A stretch of 34,463 bases of DNA, from assembly GCA_020628065.1 (NCBI GenBank), contig JAHDFR010000039.1, forward strand, positions 1-34,463, in the 5' to 3' direction. This DNA comes from Acidimicrobiales bacterium (GTDB lineage: Bacteria > Actinomycetota > Acidimicrobiia > Acidimicrobiales > SZUA-35). Of this stretch, positions 1 through 7,428 are shown one piece after another (positions within the stretch are counted from its first letter, which is position 1; each line of letters starts with the position of its first letter). The position numbers and the translations under genes are program-made. The notes under the pieces are model-generated. The model was not told where the DNA came from. It made no database searches and was given only the letters and a program-made list of their open reading frames with translations.

Positions 1-2
1 AG

Positions 3-1607
3 TCTTCGGGCTCGTCCCCATCATCATCTTCTTCCTCCTCCTCCTCATCATCCTCTTCGACGTCGACAACCGTCGATCCACTCATAAATGAGCAGGCAGG
101 TGACATCGAGTCCCCTGACCCGAACATCACGGTGCCCCCTCCCACCTACGATCAGGCGGTCTTCAAGCCGGCCCCGGTTTTGTGGAGCAGCGTGACCCAG
201 GCGGAGGAGAAGTTGGCTGAACTCAGACTGGAACGAAGAGAACTGATTGCCACGGTACGGACACTGAGGCAGCGTGAGAAGGAGCTCGAGCATGCCCGCC
301 TTGCTTTGGGCGAGGGGAGTGGCAAAGCCGTCGCCGACTTCAACGACTCGGCAGAGCGGTTGAGGCAGCGAGCAGTGCTGGGCTATGTCGAGTTGTCATC
401 AGGGAGCACCGACGAACTCAGTTTCGCCTTTGACCTGACTGCCATCCCCGATGTGATCGAACAGCAGAGAAAGAGTCGATTCCTCGGCGCCGCTCTAAAC
501 GTGGACCGCGAAACCATGGACGAGTTCATCGCGCTGAAGGAACGCCTCGATGCCGACTCGGTTGACTTGGTGGAGCATGGCCGGGCAGTATCGGTGGCCC
601 TCCGTAGCGCTCAGCGGCGTACCGACGAGGTGAGTGCCGAGGTAGACCAGGCGCTGATTGAGGCGGAGGCGTTCCGCGCCGGCAGTGAGATCTATGTTGA
701 CGGTGTTGTCTTCCCCATCGCCGGCAACTATTCCACGCCCCTCATCGATAGTTTCGGTTTCCCACGGATGCCGGGGACCCCAGATGCCCACTGGCACCAG
801 GGCATCGACATGTTCGCCCCACGCGGCACACCGTTGGTGGCGGCGGAGCGGGGAGTGGTCGTCCGCATCGGTAACGGTCGTCTTGGCGGACTCAAGTTCT
901 GGCTTCGGGGAGAAAGCGGTGCTGATTGGTACTACGCCCATCTAGACTCCTTCGCTCCAGGGCTCCACAACGGCCAGGTAGTTCAAGCCGGTGAACTCTT
1001 GGGGTACGTAGGAAACACCGGCAACGCCGTCGGTACTCCGCCACATGTCCACCTTGAGATTCGTCCAGGAGGCGGACGGCCGGTCAATCCTTATCCGCTC
1101 ATGCGTATCGTGTCCGACCTTGAGCTGGATGCGATGGCTTCAGGCACACATCCTGGTTTCCGCTATCAGCCCAGAATCGTCTCACGCGGAGTTCCCGTCG
1201 ATGAGGCCGATGACTCGACGACATCGTCGAGTGAACCGGTTGCTGAAGACGATGGGCCACAGCCCGACAACGGTCCGTCCACCACGGTTGCTGCCGATGC
1301 CGGATCAGCAGACAACGGTCAAAGGCAGTCGACGGCGGCTACGTCCAAAACCCAAGGCACGCCAAGCAGCGGCAAGCCAACCACCACAAACTCGACGACG
1401 CCTCCCGAAGATAATCCGACTGTGTCGACCGCTTCGACCGGTCAGGTCGATGGAGGCGGAACCGAGAAGCCGGCTGAAACCGACCTGGAGCGGGCCGTTC
1501 AACGAGAGGACGGAACCCAAGTCGGAAACGGAGCTGGAAACAGAGCCGGGAACAGAGCCGGGAACGACGCAGACGGCGGAGCTACCGAAGGCGAGCAGTC
1601 GCCGTAA
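3..1607 (+). CDS. M23-family (LytM/EnvC-like) peptidase, 5' end outside window
   Basis: The frame is open to the left edge, so the true start lies upstream. The first visible part is a serine-run linker, and the first in-window start codon (GTG at 132) is probably internal. Numbering from that GTG, residues 20-60 are heptad-like and charged (coiled coil), residues about 61-185 are helical, and residues 190-320 are an M23 endopeptidase domain. The zinc and catalytic residues are visible: H222 and D226 (HxxxD), H270, and the HxH pair H305/H307. After residue 345 there is a tail of about 145 residues rich in Thr, Ser, Pro, Gly and Asp, probably a wall-spanning or disordered tail. Known M23 enzymes cut peptidoglycan cross-bridges or stems, and coiled-coil M23 proteins often act in cell separation. 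No signal peptide can be judged because the N-terminus is missing. The 3' end overlaps the convergent ABC gene by 26 bp. Confidence 0.88.
   Translation, partial: SSGSSPSSSSSSSSSSSSSTSTTVDPLINEQAGDIESPDPNITVPPPTYDQAVFKPAPVLWSSVTQAEEKLAELRLERRELIATVRTLRQREKELEHARLALGEGSGKAVADFNDSAERLRQRAVLGYVELSSGSTDELSFAFDLTAIPDVIEQQRKSRFLGAALNVDRETMDEFIALKERLDADSVDLVEHGRAVSVALRSAQRRTDEVSAEVDQALIEAEAFRAGSEIYVDGVVFPIAGNYSTPLIDSFGFPRMPGTPDAHWHQGIDMFAPRGTPLVAAERGVVVRIGNGRLGGLKFWLRGESGADWYYAHLDSFAPGLHNGQVVQAGELLGYVGNTGNAVGTPPHVHLEIRPGGGRPVNPYPLMRIVSDLELDAMASGTHPGFRYQPRIVSRGVPVDEADDSTTSSSEPVAEDDGPQPDNGPSTTVAADAGSADNGQRQSTAATSKTQGTPSSGKPTTTNSTTPPEDNPTVSTASTGQVDGGGTEKPAETDLERAVQREDGTQVGNGAGNRAGNRAGNDADGGATEGEQSP
1531..1566 (+). 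repeat. 12-bp tandem repeat, three copies, inside the M23 tail
   Basis: Three in-frame 12-bp units (1531-1542, 1543-1554, 1555-1566) encode the repeat G-A-G-N / R-A-G-N / R-A-G-N. The second and third units differ only at the last base. The array lies in the low-complexity C-terminal tail, where length change would be harmless. Confidence 0.8.
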
Positions 1608-2379
1608 ATCGGCCGTCCCGGCTGACAAGGGACGACTCAACCTCGAACAGTTCGGAGAGCAGGGCTGAACTAAGAGTCTCTGCTACCGGGCCCGACGCCA
1701 TCACCTGTCCGGCCTTGACCGCCAGCAGGTGGGTGGCGGAAGACGGGATCTCCTCAACATGGTGGGTAACAAGAACCCAGGGTGGTCCGTCATCGGACAA
1801 GTTGTCCAAGGCGGCAACCAGGCGCTCGCGGGCCGCCATGTCGAGCCCGGCATTGGGCTCGTCGAGGATGACTATCGACGGGTCAGCCATGAGAGTCCGA
1901 GCGAGCAGAACTCGCTGACGCTCTCCGCTGGACAATGTGCCGAACGTACGCTGTCCGAAGAGATCCCCGGCCGAGTCTGCCAATCCAACTTGCTGAAGAA
2001 GAAGCAAGGCCCGCTCGGTGTCTTCGGGCCGGTATGAATGCCACCACGGCTCCAACGCGCCGTAGAGGCCGCAACGCACAACCTCTTCGGCCGTCAGTTG
2101 TAGCCGAAGCTGGTCGACGAGATTGTTGGCCGCCCACCCGATCCGGCTCCGCAGCTGTCGGAGGTCGACCCGGCCCAATCGCTGTCCCAGGACCTCGACT
2201 TCGCCTTCGGTCGGATGGGTGTTGAGTGATGCAACCCGAACCAACGTCGACTTGCCACCGCCGTTTGGGCCGAGGACCACCCACCGCTGTTGCGCTGTCA
2301 CCTGCCAGGAAACGGGTCCCAGAATTTTGCGGCCGTCGACCACCACGGCAACGTCACGAAGGTCCAAAACCGCTGGCAT
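1582..2379 (-). CDS. ABC transporter ATP-binding protein (stand-alone, ModF/YlmA-like)
   Basis: This is a 265-residue single nucleotide-binding domain. Walker A is at residues 37-45 (GPNGGGKST), the signature LSSGE at 149-153, Walker B IVILDE at 169-174, and the switch histidine H206 follows. It resembles the stand-alone ATPases annotated as YlmA or ModF-like. No permease lies beside it, so the transport partner, if any, is elsewhere. The frame is open further upstream to 2583, but that stretch overlaps the divergent membrane-protein gene and has no ABC character. The ATG at 2379 sits 6 nt after a TACCCT hexamer, which fits a leaderless start. The last 26 bp overlap the end of the convergent M23 gene, so the two transcripts must read into each other. 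The substrate cannot be told from sequence. Confidence 0.85.
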   Translation of the reverse strand: MPAVLDLRDVAVVVDGRKILGPVSWQVTAQQRWVVLGPNGGGKSTLVRVASLNTHPTEGEVEVLGQRLGRVDLRQLRSRIGWAANNLVDQLRLQLTAEEVVRCGLYGALEPWWHSYRPEDTERALLLLQQVGLADSAGDLFGQRTFGTLSSGERQRVLLARTLMADPSIVILDEPNAGLDMAARERLVAALDNLSDDGPPWVLVTHHVEEIPSSATHLLAVKAGQVMASGPVAETLSSALLSELFEVESSLVSRDGRFTATARLR

Positions 2380-2385
2380 TCGATC

Positions 2386-2391
2386 AGGGTA
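2386..2391 (-). promoter_or_regulatory. Candidate -10 box (TACCCT) of the ABC ATPase gene
   Basis: On the minus strand TACCCT ends 6 nt before the ATG at 2379, placing the predicted transcription start at or next to the start codon. No convincing -35 is visible. It overlaps a plus-strand hexamer for the divergent gene by two bases. Confidence 0.5.
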
Positions 2392-2395
2392 GTGT
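2390..2395 (+). promoter_or_regulatory. Candidate -10 box (TAGTGT) of the CNNM/CorC pair
   Basis: TAGTGT ends 12 nt before the ATG at 2408. That is slightly farther than in the other leaderless candidates of this window, so the assignment is weaker. It would share DNA with the divergent ABC promoter, so the two could exclude each other. Confidence 0.3.
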
Positions 2396-2407
2396 CGGGC
2401 AACTACT

Positions 2408-3793
2408 ATGGTCGCGCCTGACACGTTCGCGGGTCGGCTCTTGATCTCCATGTCTGGCGTCGTCGGATTTCTTCTCATCTTCCTATTGCTGACGGCCAAC
2501 GGTTTTTTTGTTGCCGTCGAGTTTGCGTTGGTGGCCGCCGACCAAACAAAACTGGACGCTGCGGCCGCTGACGGACAGATCACTGCCCGAGCCGCCGTGT
2601 CGGCCAGGAAGCGGCTGTCGTTTCATCTCTCGGGCGCCCAGCTGGGAATCACGGTAACCAGCCTCATTTTGGCGTTCCTGATTGAGCCTCTGGTCGGGGA
2701 GTGGCTGGACTCGGTGATCGGCGAAGTTCCGGTCCTGTCCGGTCCAACGGGCTCGGTGATTGTCGCTCTCGGCCTGGTGTCGTCGGCCCAAATGGTGATC
2801 GGCGAGTTGTTCCCCAAGGCGGTTGCCATCTCCCGCCCTGAACAGGTGGCGCAGGCGTTGTCTCCCATCGCCCTGGTGGTTCACGGAGTGCTCGGCCCGG
2901 TTATCCGGCTGTTCAACGGTGCCGCCAATTGGACGGTGCGTCGTCTCGGGTTGGAACCGTCGGAGGAGCTGGAGGAGCTGCGGTCCTTGAAGGAGTTGGA
3001 GTACCTGATAAAGGCGTCGGGCGATTTTGGCACTCTCTCGCCCGATGAACGCCAGATCCTGACTCGGACGATCAGATTCGGCGACAAGACGGCCGCCGAT
3101 GCTCTACGCCCTCGAACCCAGATGGAAGCCGTCGGGCTCGACGCGTCGATAGTGGAACTGGCCGAGGTGGCCAGAGCATCCACTCACAGCCAGTTCCCGG
3201 TCTTTGGCGACGACATGGATGACATCCGGGGCACGGTTGAGACGGCGTCGGTCATCGCTCTCAGCTCCAAACAGTGGCATCGCCCGATTACCGACATCCT
3301 GCAACCGCCGTTTGTGGTGCCGGAGACTCGAGATCTCATCGACATCCTGTCCGACTTCCGCCGAATGGCGTCGCCGTCGCCGATGGCAATCGTCATCGAC
3401 GAGCACGGCGGCACAGCCGGAATCCTGACCGTCGAGGATGTTCTGGAGGAGATCGTTGGCGAAGTCGATGACGAGTATGACGACACGGTTGGTTTAACGG
3501 CCGGTGTCGGGCCTGGCCTGTACCTGTTGGCCGGCACACTGCACGCCGATGAGGTCGCCGACGCCTGTGGGTTCGCCATGCCGGACGGCGACTACGAGAC
3601 CCTGGCCGGGTTTGTGCTCCAACGCCTTGGGCGAATTCCCGAGTTGGGGGCGTCGTTCAGCTACGACGGGTGGACCATCGAGGTGACCGAGATGCATCGG
3701 TTGCGAGTGGCGTCGCTGCAGCTGACCAGGCCCTCCACTCCGTTGGATCAGGTGTCGCCCGCAGGGACCCAAGATCGAGGGGATGTTCGTTGA
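2408..3793 (+). CDS. CNNM/CorC (HlyC) family membrane protein with CBS pair and C-terminal CorC_HlyC domain
   Basis: This 461-residue protein has the classic three-part layout. A transmembrane CNNM domain covers residues about 15-185, with hydrophobic segments near 18-42, 77-97 and 113-135 and the family's GELFPK motif. A CBS pair covers about 230-360, including the family-typical IDEHGGTAG. A CorC_HlyC transporter-associated domain follows at about 370-450. Family members are implicated in Mg2+ or Co2+ export or homeostasis; the old name 'hemolysin' is misleading. The ATG at 2408 is used here. The ATG at 2450, just before the first membrane segment, is an alternative, and neither has a strong Shine-Dalgarno. 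The stop overlaps a TTG start of a paralogue, so the two are probably translated together and may form a heteromer. Confidence 0.88.
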   Translation: MVAPDTFAGRLLISMSGVVGFLLIFLLLTANGFFVAVEFALVAADQTKLDAAAADGQITARAAVSARKRLSFHLSGAQLGITVTSLILAFLIEPLVGEWLDSVIGEVPVLSGPTGSVIVALGLVSSAQMVIGELFPKAVAISRPEQVAQALSPIALVVHGVLGPVIRLFNGAANWTVRRLGLEPSEELEELRSLKELEYLIKASGDFGTLSPDERQILTRTIRFGDKTAADALRPRTQMEAVGLDASIVELAEVARASTHSQFPVFGDDMDDIRGTVETASVIALSSKQWHRPITDILQPPFVVPETRDLIDILSDFRRMASPSPMAIVIDEHGGTAGILTVEDVLEEIVGEVDDEYDDTVGLTAGVGPGLYLLAGTLHADEVADACGFAMPDGDYETLAGFVLQRLGRIPELGASFSYDGWTIEVTEMHRLRVASLQLTRPSTPLDQVSPAGTQDRGDVR

Positions 3794-4905
3794 ATCCTCT
3801 CCTGGCGGCCGGCGAACCGATGAGCAACGGCGCGGTTGTTGCCGCTTTGGCCGCCAGCGTGTTTCTCATCGCTCTCAACGGTTTCTACGTTGCCTATGAG
3901 TTCGCCGTAGTCGCCGCTCGACGGTCCTCGTTCGTAGAAGGACCGGGGAGCCTAGGTCCGGTTGCCAGAGCAGCCAGGGCGAGTCTGGCCGACCTGTCGA
4001 TGCAGCTGGCGGGGGCCCAGCTGGGAATCACCATTGCCTCGCTGGCTCTGGGGCGGATCGGCGAGCCGGCCATGGAGACCATCATCGAGGCCATTCTGGG
4101 CGAGACGGTGAGCGAGGACGTGGCTCGACTGATCAGTTACACGTTCTCGCTTGCGCTGTTCACGTTCTTGCATTTGGTGATCGGCGAGATGGTTCCGAAG
4201 AACATCGCCCTGGCTGCTCCTGACGCAACCCTTCGCTGGTTGGTTGTTCCCTACCGGGCTTATCTGTTCATCTTCCGGCCGATCGTTGCACTTCTAAACG
4301 GGATCGCCAACGCAGGCTGCCGTCTGGTGGGAATCGAACCTCGGGACGAGCTGATGTCGGCCCATACGCCCTCAGAGCTGGCTGCCATCATCCGACACTC
4401 CCAGCAGGGCGGCGCCATAGACCACGGCGATGCTCAGCTACTGCAGGGGGTTCTCGGTTTCGCCGAACGTCCGGTGCGGGAGATTTGCCAACCGGTGAGT
4501 GATTGGGCGTCAGTCGTGTTGGGGGCAACCGGCCATCAGCTCAAAAGTGTGGCTGGGCAGTCCCGCCAGAAGCGGATCATCGTGCTCGACCTTTCCGGTG
4601 ATCCGCTCGGGTATGTACGATCTCGGGACGTGTTGGCGATACCGGCGGACCGCATGGCCAGCCCGGTACCGGCATCATTTGTTCGCCAAATGGCGGTGGT
4701 GGACGGCAATCGACCACTCATCGAGGTTCTTCGGGTGCTCCGTGGGGTTAAGCGCCAGCTGGCCGTCATCCGGGACAACGGCCATGAGCCGGCTGTGGTG
4801 TCGATCGAACAGCTGATTCGGGCGTTGGCAGAACCGATGGAGGACGCTTCGATGCAGTTGTCCCACCATGACGGATTATCGCTGGTCGCCGACTCGGATT
4901 TGTAG
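3790..4905 (+). CDS. Second CNNM/CorC-family protein, lacking the CorC_HlyC domain
   Basis: This 371-residue paralogue of the preceding gene has a CNNM membrane domain (about residues 15-190, with the motif GEMVPKN) followed by a more divergent CBS pair (about 225-350). It then ends, so the C-terminal CorC_HlyC domain of its neighbour is absent. I chose TTG at 3790, which overlaps the upstream stop (TTGA) and has an AGGGG Shine-Dalgarno about 6-7 nt before it. ATG at 3820 is the alternative. Paired genes of this type, one long and one short, are a recurring arrangement in Actinobacteria as I know it. The pair is presumably one membrane complex for divalent cations, which is inferred from the family. 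No terminator is obvious in the 210 bp that follow. Confidence 0.85.
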   Translation: MNPLLAAGEPMSNGAVVAALAASVFLIALNGFYVAYEFAVVAARRSSFVEGPGSLGPVARAARASLADLSMQLAGAQLGITIASLALGRIGEPAMETIIEAILGETVSEDVARLISYTFSLALFTFLHLVIGEMVPKNIALAAPDATLRWLVVPYRAYLFIFRPIVALLNGIANAGCRLVGIEPRDELMSAHTPSELAAIIRHSQQGGAIDHGDAQLLQGVLGFAERPVREICQPVSDWASVVLGATGHQLKSVAGQSRQKRIIVLDLSGDPLGYVRSRDVLAIPADRMASPVPASFVRQMAVVDGNRPLIEVLRVLRGVKRQLAVIRDNGHEPAVVSIEQLIRALAEPMEDASMQLSHHDGLSLVADSDL

Positions 4906-5102
4906 GAGGTCGGTGGTCCGGCCGGCAATGAGAATCTTTTCTTCTCCGTCGGGCAACCGGCCCAGCAGACCGTCGAGCGGTGGGTAAATCGGCTAAATGG
5001 CTGTGGTTCGGGCGGTCGACACTGTTCCTGATGCGACCATGTTGATCATCCCGAAGCGGTCGGCCAGGTATCAATGTCGGCAAAACGATACGACGTGGAA
5101 GC

Positions 5103-5108
5103 TACGCT
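5103..5108 (+). promoter_or_regulatory. Candidate -10 box (TACGCT) giving a leaderless M23 mRNA
   Basis: TACGCT ends 7 nt before GTG 5116. This spacing matches eight other genes here and argues that translation starts at 5116 rather than at the in-frame ATG at 5074, which lies upstream of the hexamer. The rest of the 4906-5102 gap shows nothing recognisable. Confidence 0.55.
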
Positions 5109-5115
5109 GGTAGCC

Positions 5116-6243
5116 GTGCGGAGTCGATTGCTTATCGGTGTCGCCATCACAGGTTTTGCCTTCATCGCCGCGATGGGACTACTCGGATCCGGCCCGGCTG
5201 AATCATCAGCCGCGGTCCGCTCTGTTGCTCATGCCCAGCCGTTGCTCCCCGGCCAGGATGCCGCCGGGACACAAGACCTTGCTGACTTCAACGCGAACGT
5301 CGTTCGACCGGCCGCCAGCCAGGCGCTTTCGCTGGAGCAGACGAGAGCCAAAGTGGCGGAGACTCAAGCTGCGCTCCAGGTTGCCCAGCTGCAGAAACAA
5401 TCCGATGACCTTCGGGTGAGCCGAGCGGCGGCCGGTGTCGCCGAGTTGGAGGACGAGGCCAGAAACGTCGCCCAGGCCACGGTATCGAGCGCCATCAAAG
5501 CGTTCCAGCGTGGTGGCAACAGCGTGAGCATCCTTGAGGTTCAAGACTTGAACGCCGGCTTTCGGGCCAGCACGCTCAATGAGGCCGCCCTCCTCTCCAA
5601 CGCCGACGTATTCACCCAGTTCTATTCCAAACAGCGCGACGCCGATCTGGCGGTGGCCGAACTGGAGGTCTTTTCGGTTCGAAACACGGAGTTGGCCGAC
5701 CGGGTGGCCGTCTTGGAGGAGGAACTGCAGGCTGATCAGGCATGGCTGGCTCAACTGGAGGAACGGAACCTTCAGCAGCGTGCAAGATCAGTAACTGCCC
5801 AAGCCTCGACATGGACACAAAACAGAGGCCGCAAGCAGGGGTTCTATCTGCTGACCTGTCCAGTGAACGGCGTCCACTCGTTCATCGACTCCTGGGGCTT
5901 CCCACGCTCTGGCGGGCGCCGACACAAAGGGGTCGACATCTTGGCCAACGTCGGCGTCGAGATCGTCGCCCCGGTAAACGGTCGGGTGGAGCATTTCTCC
6001 AACCGGGTCGGGGGTCGATCATTCAGAATGTGGGATGAGAACGGCAACTACTTCTACGGAACCCATCTGTCGGGCTTCGGCAAGGAGGGCGAAGTCAAGG
6101 CCGGAGAGGTCATCGGCTATGTCGGTGACGACGGCAACGCCGCCGGTATTCCTCACCTGCACTTCGAAATTCACGCCGGCGGCCGTGGCAATCAAATCAA
6201 TCCGTTCATCGATTCCGCCGCCGTGTGCTCCGGAGCCCGGTAG
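5116..6243 (+). CDS. Secreted or anchored M23-family peptidase with coiled coil (EnvC/NlpD-like)
   Basis: With the GTG start this is a 375-residue protein beginning M-R-S-R, followed by a hydrophobic stretch at about 5-26, which is a good signal peptide or anchor. Starting at the ATG at 5074 would bury that segment behind 14 extra, partly acidic residues. Residues 70-225 are Ala/Glu/Leu/Gln-rich with long helical, coiled-coil character. The M23 domain is at about 245-370, with H270 and D274 (HKGVD), H317 and the HLH pair H347/H349 as zinc and catalytic residues. It is therefore expected to be an active peptidoglycan endopeptidase outside the membrane. It shares its layout with the M23 gene at the left edge but lacks the long disordered tail. 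Its 3' end faces fabI with 37 bp between the stops. Confidence 0.87.
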   Translation: MRSRLLIGVAITGFAFIAAMGLLGSGPAESSAAVRSVAHAQPLLPGQDAAGTQDLADFNANVVRPAASQALSLEQTRAKVAETQAALQVAQLQKQSDDLRVSRAAAGVAELEDEARNVAQATVSSAIKAFQRGGNSVSILEVQDLNAGFRASTLNEAALLSNADVFTQFYSKQRDADLAVAELEVFSVRNTELADRVAVLEEELQADQAWLAQLEERNLQQRARSVTAQASTWTQNRGRKQGFYLLTCPVNGVHSFIDSWGFPRSGGRRHKGVDILANVGVEIVAPVNGRVEHFSNRVGGRSFRMWDENGNYFYGTHLSGFGKEGEVKAGEVIGYVGDDGNAAGIPHLHFEIHAGGRGNQINPFIDSAAVCSGAR

Positions 6244-6280
6244 GCGGTCCGCCCGGCGCTCGGCTCATGTGGCCAACAGG

Positions 6281-7048
6281 TTAGGCCCCGATGCTGTGGT
6301 AGCCGCCGTCGACGTGGATGATCGAACCGGTGGTGTGAGGGAACCAGTCAGACAGCAGGGCGACACAAGCCTTGGAAACGCCCTCGGCGTCGGTCACGTC
6401 CCAACCTAGCGGCGCCCGTTTGACCCATTCATCTTCGAAGGCGGCGAAACCTGGAATGGACTTGGCCGCAATGGTCTTCATGGGACCGGCGGCCACCAGG
6501 TTGCAGCGGATTCCCTTCGGCCCCAACTCACGGGCGAGGTAGCGGTTCAACGACTCCAACGCCGCCTTGGCCACGCCCATCCAGTTGTACGCCGGCCACG
6601 ACACGGTGGCGTCGAAGGTGAGGCCGACCACGGATCCCCCTTCTGTCATAAGCGGAGCGACAATATCGGTGAGCGACCGCAACGAATAGGCGGAAACGTG
6701 CACGGCCACCGACACGTCATCCCAGTTCGGTGCCATAAAGTCGTCGCCCAGGCAGGACTCGGGGGCGAACCCGACGGCATGGAGGGCGCCGTCAACCCGG
6801 CCCCAGCGTTCGGCCAGCTCGACGGCCAACGCCGCCCCCTGTTCGGGATCGGTGACGTCCAGCTCGAGAACATCGGGAACCGGGTCGAGCTTGCGGGCCG
6901 TCCGCTGGGTTAAGCGCAGACCGCGTCCAAAACCGGTCAACAGAACCTCGGCGCCCTGCTCCTGCGCCAGCTGGGCCACGCCGAACGCCAGGGAGTCAGC
7001 GGTCAGAACGCCGGTTATCAAAATCTTCTTGCCTTCGAGCATGCTCAC
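6281..7048 (-). CDS. fabI: Enoyl-[acyl-carrier-protein] reductase (NADH), FabI/InhA family
   Basis: This 255-residue short-chain dehydrogenase-type enzyme reduces enoyl-ACP in the last step of fatty acid elongation. The N-terminal cofactor loop (ITGVLTADSLAFG) and the catalytic block FDATVSWPAYNWMGVAK, with the Tyr-x6-Lys pair, are close to mycobacterial InhA. The substrate-binding loop between the AAGP and RAPLGW motifs is about ten residues shorter than in InhA and more like E. coli FabI length. This suggests ordinary-length acyl chains rather than mycolate precursors. I start it at GTG 7048, which has AGGAG five nt upstream; the ATG two codons later is less well spaced. It is transcribed alone, convergent with the M23 gene. 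Confidence 0.92.
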   Translation of the reverse strand: MSMLEGKKILITGVLTADSLAFGVAQLAQEQGAEVLLTGFGRGLRLTQRTARKLDPVPDVLELDVTDPEQGAALAVELAERWGRVDGALHAVGFAPESCLGDDFMAPNWDDVSVAVHVSAYSLRSLTDIVAPLMTEGGSVVGLTFDATVSWPAYNWMGVAKAALESLNRYLARELGPKGIRCNLVAAGPMKTIAAKSIPGFAAFEDEWVKRAPLGWDVTDAEGVSKACVALLSDWFPHTTGSIIHVDGGYHSIGA

Positions 7049-7074
7049 TGTTTCTCCTGGCCCGGGTTAAGGGA

Positions 7075-7080
7075 ACCGTA
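7075..7080 (-). promoter_or_regulatory. Candidate -10 box (TACGGT) of fabI
   Basis: On the minus strand TACGGT lies 26 nt before GTG 7048. This would give a leader of about 20 nt carrying the AGGAG ribosome site. The hexamer fits the TA(C/G)NNT form seen at other genes here; no clear -35 is seen. Confidence 0.35.
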
Positions 7081-7120
7081 GTCTTGTGACGACGGCCGTG
7101 TGACAGGCTAACTCTCTGTA

Positions 7121-7170
7121 CAAGTCTCGCTGCACAGGTCTCGCTGCAAGTCTCGCTGCAAGTCTTGTGG
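7121..7170 (+). repeat. Degenerate 12-bp tandem repeat, four units
   Basis: The units are CAAGTCTCGCTG (7121-7132), CACAGGTCTCGCTG (7133-7146, two bases longer), CAAGTCTCGCTG again (7147-7158) and the variant CAAGTCTTGTGG (7159-7170). It is noncoding and lies upstream of both fabI and mshC. Its function is unknown; replication slippage alone could explain it. Confidence 0.75.
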
Positions 7171-7318
7171 TCCGACGTCTCACGGTTTAGACCTTGACCA
7201 CCGGCGGGCTTGTCCCAATGGTCTCAGTTGTGTTGACCCGAGCAGTCCGCCGACCGTTACACCGGTTCGCCGAGGCGATCGGCGCCGACCCGATTGCCGA
7301 CCGGTGGCGACGACCAGC

Positions 7319-7324
7319 TAGCCT
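7319..7324 (+). promoter_or_regulatory. Candidate -10 box (TAGCCT) upstream of mshC
   Basis: TAGCCT has the hexamer form common in this window and would start RNA near 7331, giving mshC a leader of about 100 nt. That leader would include a six-codon frame (ATG 7334) and the 13-bp duplication. This is a weak prediction resting on one hexamer. Confidence 0.25.
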
Positions 7325-7387
7325 CACAGGTTGATGAGGTTTCGAGATGTCTAAAGCCGCTGCTACGACGTTCGCCGTCACCCTGTT

Positions 7388-7413
7388 TGCCGTTGGAAGT
7401 TGCCGTTGGAAGT
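7388..7413 (+). repeat. Perfect 13-bp tandem duplication before mshC
   Basis: TGCCGTTGGAAGT occurs twice head to tail (7388-7400 and 7401-7413), ending 15 bp before the mshC start used here. It may be a recent slippage event or a paired protein-binding site. Confidence 0.75.
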
Positions 7414-7428
7414 TGACGGTAACCGGCG

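Larger units (their letters stand above)
7049..7428. other. 380-bp intergenic region between fabI and mshC
   Basis: This is the longest stretch without a gene. It holds the fabI ribosome site and candidate promoter on the minus strand, a 12-14-bp degenerate tandem repeat at 7121-7170, a candidate plus-strand -10 at 7319-7324 followed by a tiny frame (ATG 7334, stop at 7352-7354, MRFRDV), and a perfect 13-bp direct duplication at 7388-7413. I see no tRNA, riboswitch fold or credible protein in it. Confidence 0.6.

Noticed and set aside
4766-5083. Minus-strand frame in the gap after the second CNNM gene
   Set aside because: Arg/Pro/His-rich, overlapping the CNNM gene, with no start signal; likely noncoding.
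7331-7354. Regulatory leader peptide (MRFRDV) before mshC
   Set aside because: Six codons with no cysteine run and no attenuator hairpin; too short to support from one sequence.
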